From positions 33,982-97,981 of the forward strand of contig JAEYMU010000007.1 of NCBI GenBank assembly GCA_023407175.1: a DNA stretch of 64,000 nucleotides, in the 5' to 3' direction. The notes under the pieces were generated by a model. That model was not told the origin of the DNA. It did no database searches and worked only from the letters and a program-made list of their open reading frames with translations. Below are positions 18,546-27,548 of the stretch, in pieces. Source of the stretch: Bacillota bacterium (GTDB lineage: Bacteria; Bacillota_A; Clostridia; Lachnospirales; Lachnospiraceae). Both the position numbers and the translations under genes were made by a program. Position 1 is the first letter of the stretch, and each line of letters opens with the position of its first letter.

Positions 18546-19784
18546 TTACAGGCTGTGAATAAAAAGGCCGCTGCGAAGCTTGGGTTCGAACCAGGTGGAT
18601 TTGGGAGGCATCAGCTTCCCTGCATCCGATACGGCAAAAAGCTCCTCAATGGAGGTTGGATACATGGAAAATGCCACTGTCATATCCTCGGCCACACGGC
18701 GCTCCAGCTCCTTTAATCCGCGGATACCGCCAATAAAATCAATCCGTTTATCCGTACGCGGATCGTCAATACCAAGAATCGGTTTCAGAAGATACTCCTG
18801 AAGCAGGGACACATCAAGTGCCGCAACCGGGTCCTTGTCCGTGCATATCCTATCCTTTGCCTTCAGGCAATACCAGCAGTTGTCCAGATACATTCCAAAG
18901 CTTGCCTTTTGGGTGGGCGCAAAGGGCTCTCTGCCTATTTGGGCAAGCTCAAAGTCAGCCTCCAGCCTGTTAAGGAATTCCTCCCTGCTTAGGCCGTTCA
19001 AATCTCTGACGGTACGGTTATAGGGCATGATCATAAGCTGGTCATGAGGGAATAATACCGACAGGAAATAATTGAATTCCTCTGCACCTGTATATCCCGG
19101 ATTTTCTTTTCTTCTCTTTAATCCCACCTTTACAGCGGAGGCTGCCCGGTGATGGCCGTCTGCAATATAGATGCTGTCAATTTCCTCAAAGGAGGCTTTG
19201 ATTCCGGCAATCCTGTCCTCCTGTGATATTCTCCATACCCTATGGCTGATTCCGTCAACTGCGGTAAAGCTGTATATGGGAGTCTCCTTCCTGGCATCGG
19301 CAACAATTCTACTGATTGTTTTGTGGGCACGGTAGGCAAGAAAGATCGGCCCGGTCTGCGCATTGCAGGTATCCACATGGTTGATACGGTCTATTTCCTT
19401 GTCTTCTCTTGTATTCTCATGCTTCTTGATCGTATTGCTTAGATAATCATCAATAGAAGCACAGGCAACCAGTCCTGTCTGGGAACGTCCTTCCATAATC
19501 AATTCATAGATATAGTAGCATTCCTTTTCCTCGGTAATATAAATACCGTCGCTGATCATTTTCTGTAGCAGTTCCTTCGCCCTAAGATAAACCCTTGAGT
19601 CATAGGTATCCACCTCATCCGGGAAATCTGTTTCCGCACGGTCTACCTTAAGAAAGGACAGAGGCTCTCTTCGTATTTCCTGCTTCGCCTCCTTACGGTT
19701 ATACACATCGTAGGGTAGGGCAGCCACTCTGTCTGCAACATCTTCCCTGGGTCTGATACATAAAAATGGTTTTACTGCTGCCAT
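18546..19784 (-). CDS. DUF1015 protein with ParB/SerK-like DGHHR motif
   Basis: A 412-residue soluble protein of the DUF1015 family (start AAVKPFLCIRPREDVADRVAALPYDVYN). Near residue 220 it has IADGHHRAASA. A DGHHR motif of this kind is seen in ParB-like free serine kinases (SerK). It follows serA by about 70 bases in the order serC-serA-DUF1015. I infer a link to serine metabolism, possibly phosphorylation of serine or control of that pathway. The enzyme activity is not shown by sequence alone. Confidence 0.8.
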   Translation of the reverse strand: MAAVKPFLCIRPREDVADRVAALPYDVYNRKEAKQEIRREPLSFLKVDRAETDFPDEVDTYDSRVYLRAKELLQKMISDGIYITEEKECYYIYELIMEGRSQTGLVACASIDDYLSNTIKKHENTREDKEIDRINHVDTCNAQTGPIFLAYRAHKTISRIVADARKETPIYSFTAVDGISHRVWRISQEDRIAGIKASFEEIDSIYIADGHHRAASAVKVGLKRRKENPGYTGAEEFNYFLSVLFPHDQLMIMPYNRTVRDLNGLSREEFLNRLEADFELAQIGREPFAPTQKASFGMYLDNCWYCLKAKDRICTDKDPVAALDVSLLQEYLLKPILGIDDPRTDKRIDFIGGIRGLKELERRVAEDMTVAFSMYPTSIEELFAVSDAGKLMPPKSTWFEPKLRSGLFIHSL

Positions 19785-19812
19785 AATATTTCTCCAATCT
19801 ATTACATCAATT

Positions 19813-19842
19813 GGGACATAATCATACTTCTGATTATGTCCC
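19813..19842. repeat. Intercistronic hairpin between serA and DUF1015
   Basis: GGGACATAATCA pairs perfectly with TGATTATGTCCC around six bases. No T run follows on the minus strand, so it is more likely an RNA processing or stability element than a full terminator. Confidence 0.7.
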
Positions 19843-19854
19843 TTTCTCCATTCA

Positions 19855-21033
19855 CTATTTTACAATTCTAACCTTCAATACACCGGGAATTGTAGCCAGT
19901 TTTTCAGCCACCTCATTGGTAATTGTCGTTTCCACATCCAATACACTGTATGCATAATCGCCTCTGCTCTTATTTACCATATCCGTAATATTGACATTAA
20001 CGGAAGAGAAGGCACCGGTAAACTGTGTCAGCATATTCGGAATGTTCTTGTGACAGATGGCAATTCGCCCTGCCGTTGTGCAGACACCTGCGTCACAGTT
20101 AGGGTAATTTACGGAATTCTTGATATTGCCGTTCTCCATGTAATCCCTAAGCTGCTTCACTGCCATTACCGCACAGTTATCCTCGGATTCCTCGGTGGAA
20201 GCGCCCAGATGGGGAATTGCAATAACCCCTTCCATATTCGCTGTCTTCGCATTCGGGAAATCTGTTACATAGCGTGCAATCTTCCCGGATTTTAAAGCCA
20301 CTTCAATATCGGCATCATTTACCAGAAGGTCTCTGGCGAAGTTCAGGATAATCACTCCGTCCTTCATCTTGGAGATAGCTTCGGCGTTAATCATTTCCTT
20401 CGTGTTCACATTCGGGTCCGTATCCTCGATCAATGGTGTATGTACTGTAATATAGTCACATTCTCTGTAAATCTCATCCCTTGTCTTTACATGAACTACA
20501 TCACGGGAAAGGTTCCAGGCATTGTCTACGGAGATGAAGGGGTCGTTCCCGTATACTGTCATGCCAAGGCGGTTTGCTGTATTAGCAACCAATACGCCGA
20601 TGGCTCCAAGACCGATAACGCCTAATTTCTTTCCCTGGATTTCTTTGCCTGCAAATTTGCCTTTTCCCTTTTCCACTAATTTTGCAACGGAAGGGTCCTC
20701 CTTAATCGTCTGAACCCAGTTGATACCGCCTACAATATCACGGGAGGCTAACATCAGACCTGCAATTACCAGTTCCTTCACACCGTTGGCATTGGCACCG
20801 GGAGTATTGAATACGACAATACCCTTCTCGGCACATTTCTCCAAAGGTATATTATTAACACCGGCACCTGCTCTTGCAATCGCTTTCAGATTGCTGCCAA
20901 ATTCCATATCATGCATTGCCGCGCTGCGGACCAAAATCACATCCGCCTCATTGATATCCTCAACTTTATCATATTCCTCTGTGAATATATTCAAACCTAT
21001 CCCGGCTATGGGATTAAGACAATTATATTTCAT
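19855..21033 (-). CDS. serA: D-3-phosphoglycerate dehydrogenase
   Basis: A 392-residue enzyme that oxidises 3-phosphoglycerate to 3-phosphohydroxypyruvate with NAD. It has the Rossmann motif GVIGLGAIGVLVANTA near residue 140, RAGAGVNNIP, the catalytic-region His in IPHLGASTEESEDN, and a C-terminal ACT-like domain (about 320-392). It is the compact form common in anaerobic Firmicutes. It follows serC. A repeat-derived ribosome site (GCGAGG) precedes the ATG at 21033. Confidence 0.95.
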   Translation of the reverse strand: MKYNCLNPIAGIGLNIFTEEYDKVEDINEADVILVRSAAMHDMEFGSNLKAIARAGAGVNNIPLEKCAEKGIVVFNTPGANANGVKELVIAGLMLASRDIVGGINWVQTIKEDPSVAKLVEKGKGKFAGKEIQGKKLGVIGLGAIGVLVANTANRLGMTVYGNDPFISVDNAWNLSRDVVHVKTRDEIYRECDYITVHTPLIEDTDPNVNTKEMINAEAISKMKDGVIILNFARDLLVNDADIEVALKSGKIARYVTDFPNAKTANMEGVIAIPHLGASTEESEDNCAVMAVKQLRDYMENGNIKNSVNYPNCDAGVCTTAGRIAICHKNIPNMLTQFTGAFSSVNVNITDMVNKSRGDYAYSVLDVETTITNEVAEKLATIPGVLKVRIVK

Positions 21034-21066
21034 GTTTATCCTCGCATTCCGCCGCCTTCGGCAACA
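21034..21066 (-). repeat. Short GC-rich module with ribosome site before serA
   Basis: The minus strand shows GGCGGCGGAATGCGAGG a few bases before the serA ATG, identical to the module before fabF. Confidence 0.6.
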
Positions 21067-21070
21067 TAAA

Positions 21071-21145
21071 GTTTGAAAGTACCTTTCAAACTATTTATTG
21101 AAGCAGTATCACAAGCAAAGCTTGTGATATGCACGGGTGTAAATA
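21071..21145 (+). repeat. Palindromic intergenic repeat, copy between serC and serA
   Basis: Near-identical to the reverse complement of 6781-6850. It has the same two hairpins (GTTTGAAAG/CTTTCAAAC and TATCACAAG/CTTGTGATA) and the same CTATTTATTGA joint. Confidence 0.8.
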
Positions 21146-21168
21146 TGATTCATTCCCAGCCATCCGGC

Positions 21169-22254
21169 TTATTTTGTATTCTCAGCCTCGAACTTCTTCA
21201 TGAATTCAACCAGCTTCTCAACGCCCTCAATCGGCATAGCATTATAGATGCTCGCTCTCATTCCGCCTACGGTTCTGTGGCCCTTCAGGTTCTCAAAGCC
21301 TACTGCCTTTGCTTCCTTGACAAACTTGGCATCCAGCTCCTCGTTACCGGTTACAAAAGGAACATTCATTAAGGAACGGTCCTCCTTCACAACGGTACCA
21401 TGGAACATCTTGCTTTCATCCAGATAATCATAGAGGATTTTAGCCTTTTTCTCATTATGAGCCTTCATTGTCTCAAGACCGCCCAGATTCTTAATCCACT
21501 TGAATACCTTGCCGCAGACATAGATACCATAGGCCGGAGGTGTATTATATAAGGAATGCTCATCTGCATGAATTTTATATTTCATCATGGTTGGTGTTCC
21601 GGGAAGGGTATCCTCTGTGATCAGGTCCTTGCGGATGATTACAATTACAACACCTGCAGGTCCGATGTTCTTTTGAACACCGCCGTAGATAACTCCGTAT
21701 TTGGTAACATCAACGGGCTCGGATAAGAAACAGGAGGAAACGTCAGCTACCAACGGCTTGCCCTTTGTATTGGGAAGCTTCCAGAATTTCGTTCCATAGA
21801 TTGTATTGTTCTCACAAATATAAACATAATCAGCATTTTCAGAAATCGGAAGATCGGAACAATCCGGAATGTAGGAGAATGTCTTATCTGCGGAGGATGC
21901 TACTGCGTTTGCAGTACCATAAATTTTTGCTTCCTGATAAGCCTTCTTTGCCCACTGACCGGTAATAATGTAATCTGCTACCTTGTTCTTCATTAAATTC
22001 ATGGGAATTGCGGCAAACTGCAGCGAAGCACCGCCCTGTAAGAAAAGTACTTCATAATTGTCGGGAATGTTCATTAATTCCCTTAAATCCTTCTCTGCTT
22101 CCTGGATGATTGCTTCATAAGCCTTGGACCTATGGCTCATCTCCATAACAGACATCCCTGTACCCCTGTAGTTAAGCATTTCATCTGCTGCTTCCTGTAA
22201 TACCTCTACCGGCAACATCGCCGGTCCGGCCGAAAAATTATAAATTCTTCCCAC
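21169..22254 (-). CDS. serC: Phosphoserine aminotransferase
   Basis: A 361-residue PLP enzyme that transfers an amino group from glutamate to 3-phosphohydroxypyruvate. It has YNFSAGPAMLP, MSHRSKAYE, LQGGASLQFA, and the PLP-binding Lys in YGVIYGGVQKNIGPAG. The start is GTG at 22254, eight bases after AGGAGG; an in-frame upstream start adds six residues but lies before the ribosome site. It is the first gene of the serC-serA-DUF1015 operon, with a consensus promoter. Confidence 0.95.
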   Translation of the reverse strand: MGRIYNFSAGPAMLPVEVLQEAADEMLNYRGTGMSVMEMSHRSKAYEAIIQEAEKDLRELMNIPDNYEVLFLQGGASLQFAAIPMNLMKNKVADYIITGQWAKKAYQEAKIYGTANAVASSADKTFSYIPDCSDLPISENADYVYICENNTIYGTKFWKLPNTKGKPLVADVSSCFLSEPVDVTKYGVIYGGVQKNIGPAGVVIVIIRKDLITEDTLPGTPTMMKYKIHADEHSLYNTPPAYGIYVCGKVFKWIKNLGGLETMKAHNEKKAKILYDYLDESKMFHGTVVKEDRSLMNVPFVTGNEELDAKFVKEAKAVGFENLKGHRTVGGMRASIYNAMPIEGVEKLVEFMKKFEAENTK

Positions 22255-22369
22255 TATTCCATCCTCCTTCATTTATTTTACACTGACAATACATGCTGCC
22301 AAAATAGTGTGAATTATGCTTTTTTATAATTCACAGATACCTACTCCAACACAGTAAAGCATAATTTTA

Positions 22370-22398
22370 ATTATAGAACTATGTTATTTTTTTGTCAA
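22370..22398 (-). promoter_or_regulatory. Consensus promoter of serC
   Basis: TTGACA, exactly 17 bases, then TATAAT on the minus strand. The leader that follows contains a hairpin (GTGAATTAT/ATAATTCAC, about 22311-22333). Confidence 0.85.
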
Positions 22399-22536
22399 TT
22401 TATTTATGGCAATCCTTTGAATAAGAAGCCCTTATAAATGCTTTATTTTTGTTCTTATTACAGCATATTTTAAAATTGTATTAATTTATTGTTATTTTTT
22501 ATACTGGCTCCCCTATACCGCCTTTTGCGGACGGTA

Positions 22537-24216
22537 CTATTTATTATTCAGGTCCTCTTCCGTAAACACCTCTTCAATAGGGGCACCCGGAGCCACCATC
22601 GGCCATACCTTATCATCGCTGTCAATAACGCATTCAATCAGTACGGGCTGCTTTAGGGCAATTGCCTCCCGGAATACACCCTCCACCTCTTCCGCTTTGG
22701 TGATACGGTAAGCCCTGGCACCCATTGCCTCGGCTAATTTCACAAAATCCACCTTATCGCGAAGATTCGTATTCGAATATCTCTTGTCATAAAAGAGAGT
22801 CTGCCACTGGCGCACCATACCGAGTACATGATTGTTGAAGACGACCTCGATAATAGGAATATCATATCTGGTAGCCGTTGCAAGCTCATTCATATTCATA
22901 CGAAAGCAGCCGTCACCGGCAATATTGAATACCAATTGATCGGGCATGCCGACCTTTGCGCCGATACAGGCTCCAAGACCGTAGCCCATCGTACCTAAGC
23001 CGCCAGAGGTTATAAAGGTTCTCGGCCTTGTGTATTTATAAAACTGTGCCGCCCACATCTGGTGCTGGCCAACCTCGGTCGTGATAATTGCGTCACCGCC
23101 TGTCAGCTCATAAATCTTTTCCATAATATATGGGCCTGTTAAAGCTTCCTTATTATATTTGAGCGGATATTTCTCATTCAGATCGATTATATGCTCCACC
23201 CATTCCTTATGATTCTGCTGTTTAAGGGACTCATTCAGTTTTTGCAGTACCTGTCCTACATCTCCGACCAGGCTGTAGTAAGCTGCTACATTCTTATTGA
23301 TTTCAGCCGGATCAACGTCAATGTGAAGGATTCTGGCATGCTTTGCAAATTTCTTGGCATTCCCGATTACCCTATCCGAAAATCTGGCACCGATTGCAAT
23401 TAGTAAATCGCATTCGGTCACTCCCAGATTGGAGGCCTTGGTGCCATGCATTCCAAGCATTCCCGTATAGCGGATATCTGTTCCGTCATAGGCTCCTTTA
23501 CCCATCAGGGTATCGCAGACCGGAGCATCCACCAGGGCTACAAACCTGGATAGTTCCTCGTAGGCCTGGGAGGTAACCGCACCGCCCCCGATAAAAACAA
23601 AGGGCTTCTTTGCATGGCTGATTAATTCGATTGCTCCCTGCACCTCTTCCTCGGACAGCTCATCTGAAGCATTCCGGGAAGGAACAGGTTCTGCCTTACT
23701 GTATTTTGTCTTTGCCGCCGTGATATCCTTTGGTATATCCACCAGCACCGGCCCCGGTCTTCCCGATCTGGCAATACGGAAAGCCTTGCGGATGGTCTCA
23801 GCCAGCTTTGTAACATCCTTCACAATATAATTATGCTTTGTTATCGGCATCGTAACTCCGGCAATATCGATCTCCTGGAAGGAATCCCTGCCCAGCAGAC
23901 CAACTGCCACATTACAGGTGATTGCAACCATTGGGATACTGTCCATATATGCGGTAGCAATCCCGGTAACAAGATTGGTCGAACCGGGCCCGGAGGTTGC
24001 CATACAGACACCTACCTTACCGGTTGCCCTCGCATAGCCGTCCGCTGCATGGGAAGCTCCCTGCTCATGGGAAGTCAGAATATGTCTAATTTCCTTACTG
24101 TGCTTATATAATTCATCATAAATGTTTAAAATCGTGCCGCCGGGATACCCAAATACAGTATCCACTCCCTGCTCCTTTAAACATTCGATTACGATCTGTG
24201 CTCCTGTTAATTCCAT
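22537..24216 (-). CDS. ilvB: Acetolactate synthase large subunit
   Basis: A 559-residue ThDP enzyme that makes acetolactate or acetohydroxybutyrate for branched-chain amino acids. It has the N-terminal GYPGGTILNIYD with the catalytic Glu in TSHEQGASHAADGYAR, the FAD/central domain, and the ThDP motif GDGCFRMNMNELATA..NN. The start ATG at 24216 follows GGAGAG. It lies 62 bases after ilvD. No ilvN (small subunit) gene is adjacent, so the regulatory subunit must be elsewhere. Confidence 0.95.
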   Translation of the reverse strand: MELTGAQIVIECLKEQGVDTVFGYPGGTILNIYDELYKHSKEIRHILTSHEQGASHAADGYARATGKVGVCMATSGPGSTNLVTGIATAYMDSIPMVAITCNVAVGLLGRDSFQEIDIAGVTMPITKHNYIVKDVTKLAETIRKAFRIARSGRPGPVLVDIPKDITAAKTKYSKAEPVPSRNASDELSEEEVQGAIELISHAKKPFVFIGGGAVTSQAYEELSRFVALVDAPVCDTLMGKGAYDGTDIRYTGMLGMHGTKASNLGVTECDLLIAIGARFSDRVIGNAKKFAKHARILHIDVDPAEINKNVAAYYSLVGDVGQVLQKLNESLKQQNHKEWVEHIIDLNEKYPLKYNKEALTGPYIMEKIYELTGGDAIITTEVGQHQMWAAQFYKYTRPRTFITSGGLGTMGYGLGACIGAKVGMPDQLVFNIAGDGCFRMNMNELATATRYDIPIIEVVFNNHVLGMVRQWQTLFYDKRYSNTNLRDKVDFVKLAEAMGARAYRITKAEEVEGVFREAIALKQPVLIECVIDSDDKVWPMVAPGAPIEEVFTEEDLNNK

Positions 24217-24222
24217 CCACAC

Positions 24223-24270
24223 TCTCCATTCTGCTGAAAACCCGTAAATTTGGGTGTCAGTACAAATTTA
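24223..24270 (-). repeat. Ribosome-site-bearing intergenic repeat, copy before ilvB
   Basis: Matches the accA leader repeat (5800-5845). It carries CCCAAATTTA and GCAGAATGGAGA before the ATG. Confidence 0.7.
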
Positions 24271-24278
24271 TCGTTCGA

Positions 24279-25970
24279 TTAATTTGCAGACGATAGGCCA
24301 TTCCCCTTCGGTATTTCAAGAATTGCTCCACGGTTACCGCTTGTTACCATCGCAACATAGCGGGACAGGTATCCTGTCGTAATCTTCGGCTCTCTCGGCT
24401 GCCATTTTGCTCTTCTGGCTGCAAGCTCCTCGTCTGATATGACAAAATTCAGGGAATTGGCGTTAATATCGATTTGGATGATATCGCCTTCCTCTACCAG
24501 CGCAATATTTCCTCCGACTGCTGCTTCCGGTGATACATGGCCGATACAGGCTCCTCTCGAGGCTCCTGAGAAGCGTCCGTCTGTAATCAAGGCCACGGAG
24601 GAGCCCAGTCCCATACCCATAATTGCACTGGTGGGATTTAGCATCTCTCTCATACCAGGTCCGCCCTTGGGTCCCTCATAGCGAATTACTACAACGTCAC
24701 CGGATACGATCTTTCCGCCCTTAATTGCTGTAATTGCATCCTCCTCACAGTCAAATACCCTGGCAGGACCTTCGTGCTTCAGCATCTCGGGTGCAACCGC
24801 AGAGCGTTTTACCACACCGGAGTCCGGTGCAAGATTTCCCTTTAATATTGCGATACCGCCGGTTTGAGTGTAGGGGTTCTCCACCGGCCTGATTACCTCG
24901 GGATCTAAATTGAAGGCATTCTTTATATTCTCACCGACCGTCTTTCCTGTTGCGGTAATCAGCTCTGTATTCAAAAGCCCCTTCTTATTTAATTCGTTCA
25001 TTACGGCATAAACTCCGCCTGCCTCATTCAAATCTTCCATATAAGTATGTCCTGCGGGAGCCAGATGACACAGGTTCGGCGTTTTTGCACTTACTTCGTT
25101 TGCTATATCGATGTTAAGGTCAAAGCCAACCTCATGAGCGATGGCAGGAAGATGCAGCATCGTATTGGTGGAGCAGCCAAGCGCCATATCCACGGTCAGA
25201 GCATTCATAAAGGCCTCTTTGGTCATGATATCCCTGGGTCTGATATTCTTTTCAAGCAGTTCCATAATTTTCATGCCGGCATGCTTAGCCAGTCTGATTC
25301 GCTCCGAATATACCGCCGGAATCGTACCATTTCCCTTAAGTCCCATGCCGATTGCTTCCGTCAGACAATTCATGGAATTGGCTGTATACATTCCTGAGCA
25401 GGAGCCGCAGGTAGCACATGCCTTATTCTCATATTCCTCCACCTCTTCCTCCGTCAGATTGCCGGCTGCATAAGCACCAACCGCTTCAAACAGGGAAGAT
25501 AAGCTTGTCTTGCTACCCTTTACACGACCTGCCAGCATAGGCCCGCCGCTTACGAAAATAGTTGGGATGTTAAGTCTTGCCGCCGCCATTAACAGCCCCG
25601 GAACATTTTTATCACAGTTCGGTACCATAACCAGGGCATCAAACTGGTGGGCCATCGCCATAGCCTCCGTGGAATCGGCGATCAGATCTCGCGTTACCAG
25701 AGAATACTTCATGCCCTGATGTCCCATAGCAATACCATCACAGACTGCAATCGCGGGGAATACGATGGGGGTGCCTCCCGCCATTGCAACACCAAGCCTT
25801 ACCGCATCGACAATTTTATCCAGATTCATATGTCCCGGCACGATTTCATTATAGGAGCTTACAATACCGATGAGCGGTTTCTTAAGCTCTTCCTTCGTAA
25901 GTCCCAAAGCATTAAATAATGACCTGTGCGGGGCCTGCTGCATTCCGGTTTTTACTGCGTCACTTCTCAT
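24279..25970 (-). CDS. ilvD: Dihydroxy-acid dehydratase
   Basis: A 563-residue iron-sulfur dehydratase of the IlvD/Edd family. It converts dihydroxy-isovalerate or dihydroxy-methylvalerate to the 2-keto acid. Cluster-ligand segments [11 protein letters not shown] and [18 protein letters not shown] are present, as are the metal-site [14 protein letters not shown] and the C-terminal active-site region. The ATG at 25970 has AAGGTGA upstream. It is first in an ilvD-ilvB operon and preceded by an attenuator-like leader. Confidence 0.95.
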   Translation of the reverse strand: MRSDAVKTGMQQAPHRSLFNALGLTKEELKKPLIGIVSSYNEIVPGHMNLDKIVDAVRLGVAMAGGTPIVFPAIAVCDGIAMGHQGMKYSLVTRDLIADSTEAMAMAHQFDALVMVPNCDKNVPGLLMAAARLNIPTIFVSGGPMLAGRVKGSKTSLSSLFEAVGAYAAGNLTEEEVEEYENKACATCGSCSGMYTANSMNCLTEAIGMGLKGNGTIPAVYSERIRLAKHAGMKIMELLEKNIRPRDIMTKEAFMNALTVDMALGCSTNTMLHLPAIAHEVGFDLNIDIANEVSAKTPNLCHLAPAGHTYMEDLNEAGGVYAVMNELNKKGLLNTELITATGKTVGENIKNAFNLDPEVIRPVENPYTQTGGIAILKGNLAPDSGVVKRSAVAPEMLKHEGPARVFDCEEDAITAIKGGKIVSGDVVVIRYEGPKGGPGMREMLNPTSAIMGMGLGSSVALITDGRFSGASRGACIGHVSPEAAVGGNIALVEEGDIIQIDINANSLNFVISDEELAARRAKWQPREPKITTGYLSRYVAMVTSGNRGAILEIPKGNGLSSAN

Positions 25971-26016
25971 CCTAATCACCTTTTCCTTCTATATTAAAAT
26001 AATATTTTGATCACTA

Positions 26017-26073
26017 TAAAAAAATCGCCCATGAGGCGAAAGCAATCCGGTACTCCCTCGTCCCGTATCCGAT
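26017..26073 (-). promoter_or_regulatory. Attenuator-like leader of ilvD
   Basis: Reading the minus strand: first a hairpin ATCGGATAC/GTACCGGAT (26073-26045, one mismatch, one G-T), then TCGCC/GGGCGA (26039-26025) followed by T7. The second is a short intrinsic terminator 50 bases before the ilvD start. I do not recognise a T-box or known riboswitch in it. Confidence 0.6.
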
Positions 26074-26107
26074 AAAATATACAGGTATATCATTTTCATA
26101 GTACAAT

Positions 26108-26136
26108 ATATTAAAGTATTTCTACATAAAAATCAA
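26108..26136 (-). promoter_or_regulatory. Promoter of ilvD
   Basis: TTGATT, 17 bases, TAATAT on the minus strand, giving a leader of about 130 bases. Confidence 0.6.
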
Positions 26137-26247
26137 TGTCTAAATATAATTTTCTGATTTGCACAGAATATATGACAGGATAAGTCCTATTTTTTATTTT
26201 ATATGCATTTTTTTAGAGCAGGTTTTACCCTATTAGCAGTCTCATTT

Positions 26248-26286
26248 TTTACATCTTTTTACATATTAATTGTGCAGAATTTTACA
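26248..26286 (+). promoter_or_regulatory. TTTACA repeats, possible PhoP-type box before the Pit gene
   Basis: TTTACA at 26248 and 26258 (10-base period) and again at 26281. PhoP boxes in Firmicutes are direct TTAACA-like repeats. The link to phosphate is suggested only by the phosphate transporter downstream. Confidence 0.3.
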
Positions 26287-26385
26287 TTAAAAACCTTATG
26301 TGAAATCTATGTAAAATCGGGGTAAAATCTATTTCATATCCACCTTATGTATGCAAAGTTCATGAAAAAATCATGTAAATTATCA

Positions 26386-26414
26386 TTGCGCATGTCTTTT
26401 ATTCGTGTTAAGAT
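26386..26414 (+). promoter_or_regulatory. Probable promoter of the Pit gene
   Basis: TTGCGC, 17 bases, TAAGAT. The ATG lies about 70 bases downstream. Apart from this and the sites listed, 26137-26483 is AT-rich and shows no gene. Confidence 0.4.
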
Positions 26415-26483
26415 TGCTATGGTTGACTACCCTTATGAAGAAAAATTTATTCACAAATTTTGAGTTTTTTAGGAGGAACAATT

Positions 26484-27524
26484 ATGGGTTTAGCAGATTT
26501 CCTGCAGGAAATAACCTCAAACCACACTCTGCTTATCACAGTTTTGCTGGTCCTTGGTGTTATCCTGGTAAATGGTTGGACGGATGCCCCGAATGCTATT
26601 GCAACCTGTGTTTCAACACGAGCAATCAGACCAAAGCCGGCGGTTGCCATGGCGGCGGTTTTTAATTTCCTGGGTGTATTGGTCATGACATATTTTCATA
26701 AAGAAGTTGCTTATACTATTATGAAAATGGTTGATTTCGGTAATGACTATGGCAATGCCCAGATTGCATTATGTGCGGCATTATTTGCCATTGTGGTCTG
26801 GGCTACGGCAGCCTGGGCCTTTGGTATTCCTACCAGCGAGTCCCACGCTTTAATTGCCGGTGTAACTGGAGCAGCCATTGCCATACAGGGCGGTAAGGGC
26901 ATTAACTGGAGTGAGTGGAGCAAGGTTATCTATGGGCTTGTGTTATCCACTGTATTAGGCTTTGTTCTCGGATTTATCCTCACAAAAGTAATCGCCTCCT
27001 TATCCAAAAACCTGGACAGGCGTAAAGCCAATAATGTCTTCTCCAAGGCACAGATTTTCGGAGGTGCTACCATGGCTTTTATGCATGGCGCACAGGATGG
27101 TCAGAAATTCATGGGTGTATTCCTGCTCGGTACTTTCCTTGCCAGAGGCTCCGGTGATACAAACTTCTCGATTCCGCTTTGGTTAATGGTTCTATGTTCA
27201 GCGGTTATGGCACTTGGTACCTCAATCGGCGGTTATAAAATCATTAAGACAGTCGGCATGGGCATGGTTAAGTTAAGCCCCTTTGAAGGCTTTGCAGCAG
27301 ATGCCACTGCAACCATTAGCTTATTTCTGGCAACTGTCAATGGTCTTCCCGTAAGTACAACCCATACGAAGACAACAGCAATTATGGGTGTCGGCGCCTC
27401 CAAAAGGCTTTCAAATGTTAATTGGGGAGTTGTAAGAGAAATGGTGGCCGCATGGGTATTGACCTTCCCCGGCTGCGGTTTGTTAGGATTTCTTATGTCT
27501 TATGTGTTTATGAAATTATTATAA
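26484..27524 (+). CDS. pit: Inorganic phosphate transporter, PiT family
   Basis: A 346-residue membrane carrier for phosphate. It has two inverted PiT signatures, GWTDAPNAIATCVSTRAI near residue 30 and a second (GASKRLSNVNWGVV, PVSTTHTKTTAIMGVG) near the C-terminus, with about eight to ten membrane helices. The ATG at 26484 follows AGGAGG. The DUF47 partner gene follows 24 bases later, the usual pairing for Pit systems. Confidence 0.93.
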   Translation: MGLADFLQEITSNHTLLITVLLVLGVILVNGWTDAPNAIATCVSTRAIRPKPAVAMAAVFNFLGVLVMTYFHKEVAYTIMKMVDFGNDYGNAQIALCAALFAIVVWATAAWAFGIPTSESHALIAGVTGAAIAIQGGKGINWSEWSKVIYGLVLSTVLGFVLGFILTKVIASLSKNLDRRKANNVFSKAQIFGGATMAFMHGAQDGQKFMGVFLLGTFLARGSGDTNFSIPLWLMVLCSAVMALGTSIGGYKIIKTVGMGMVKLSPFEGFAADATATISLFLATVNGLPVSTTHTKTTAIMGVGASKRLSNVNWGVVREMVAAWVLTFPGCGLLGFLMSYVFMKLL

Positions 27525-27548
27525 TAATAAGGAAGGAAGTATACTGAT

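Noticed and set aside
22537..24216. Frameshift in ilvB caused by lack of ilvN
   Set aside because: The frame is complete with all motifs; the small subunit is just not adjacent.
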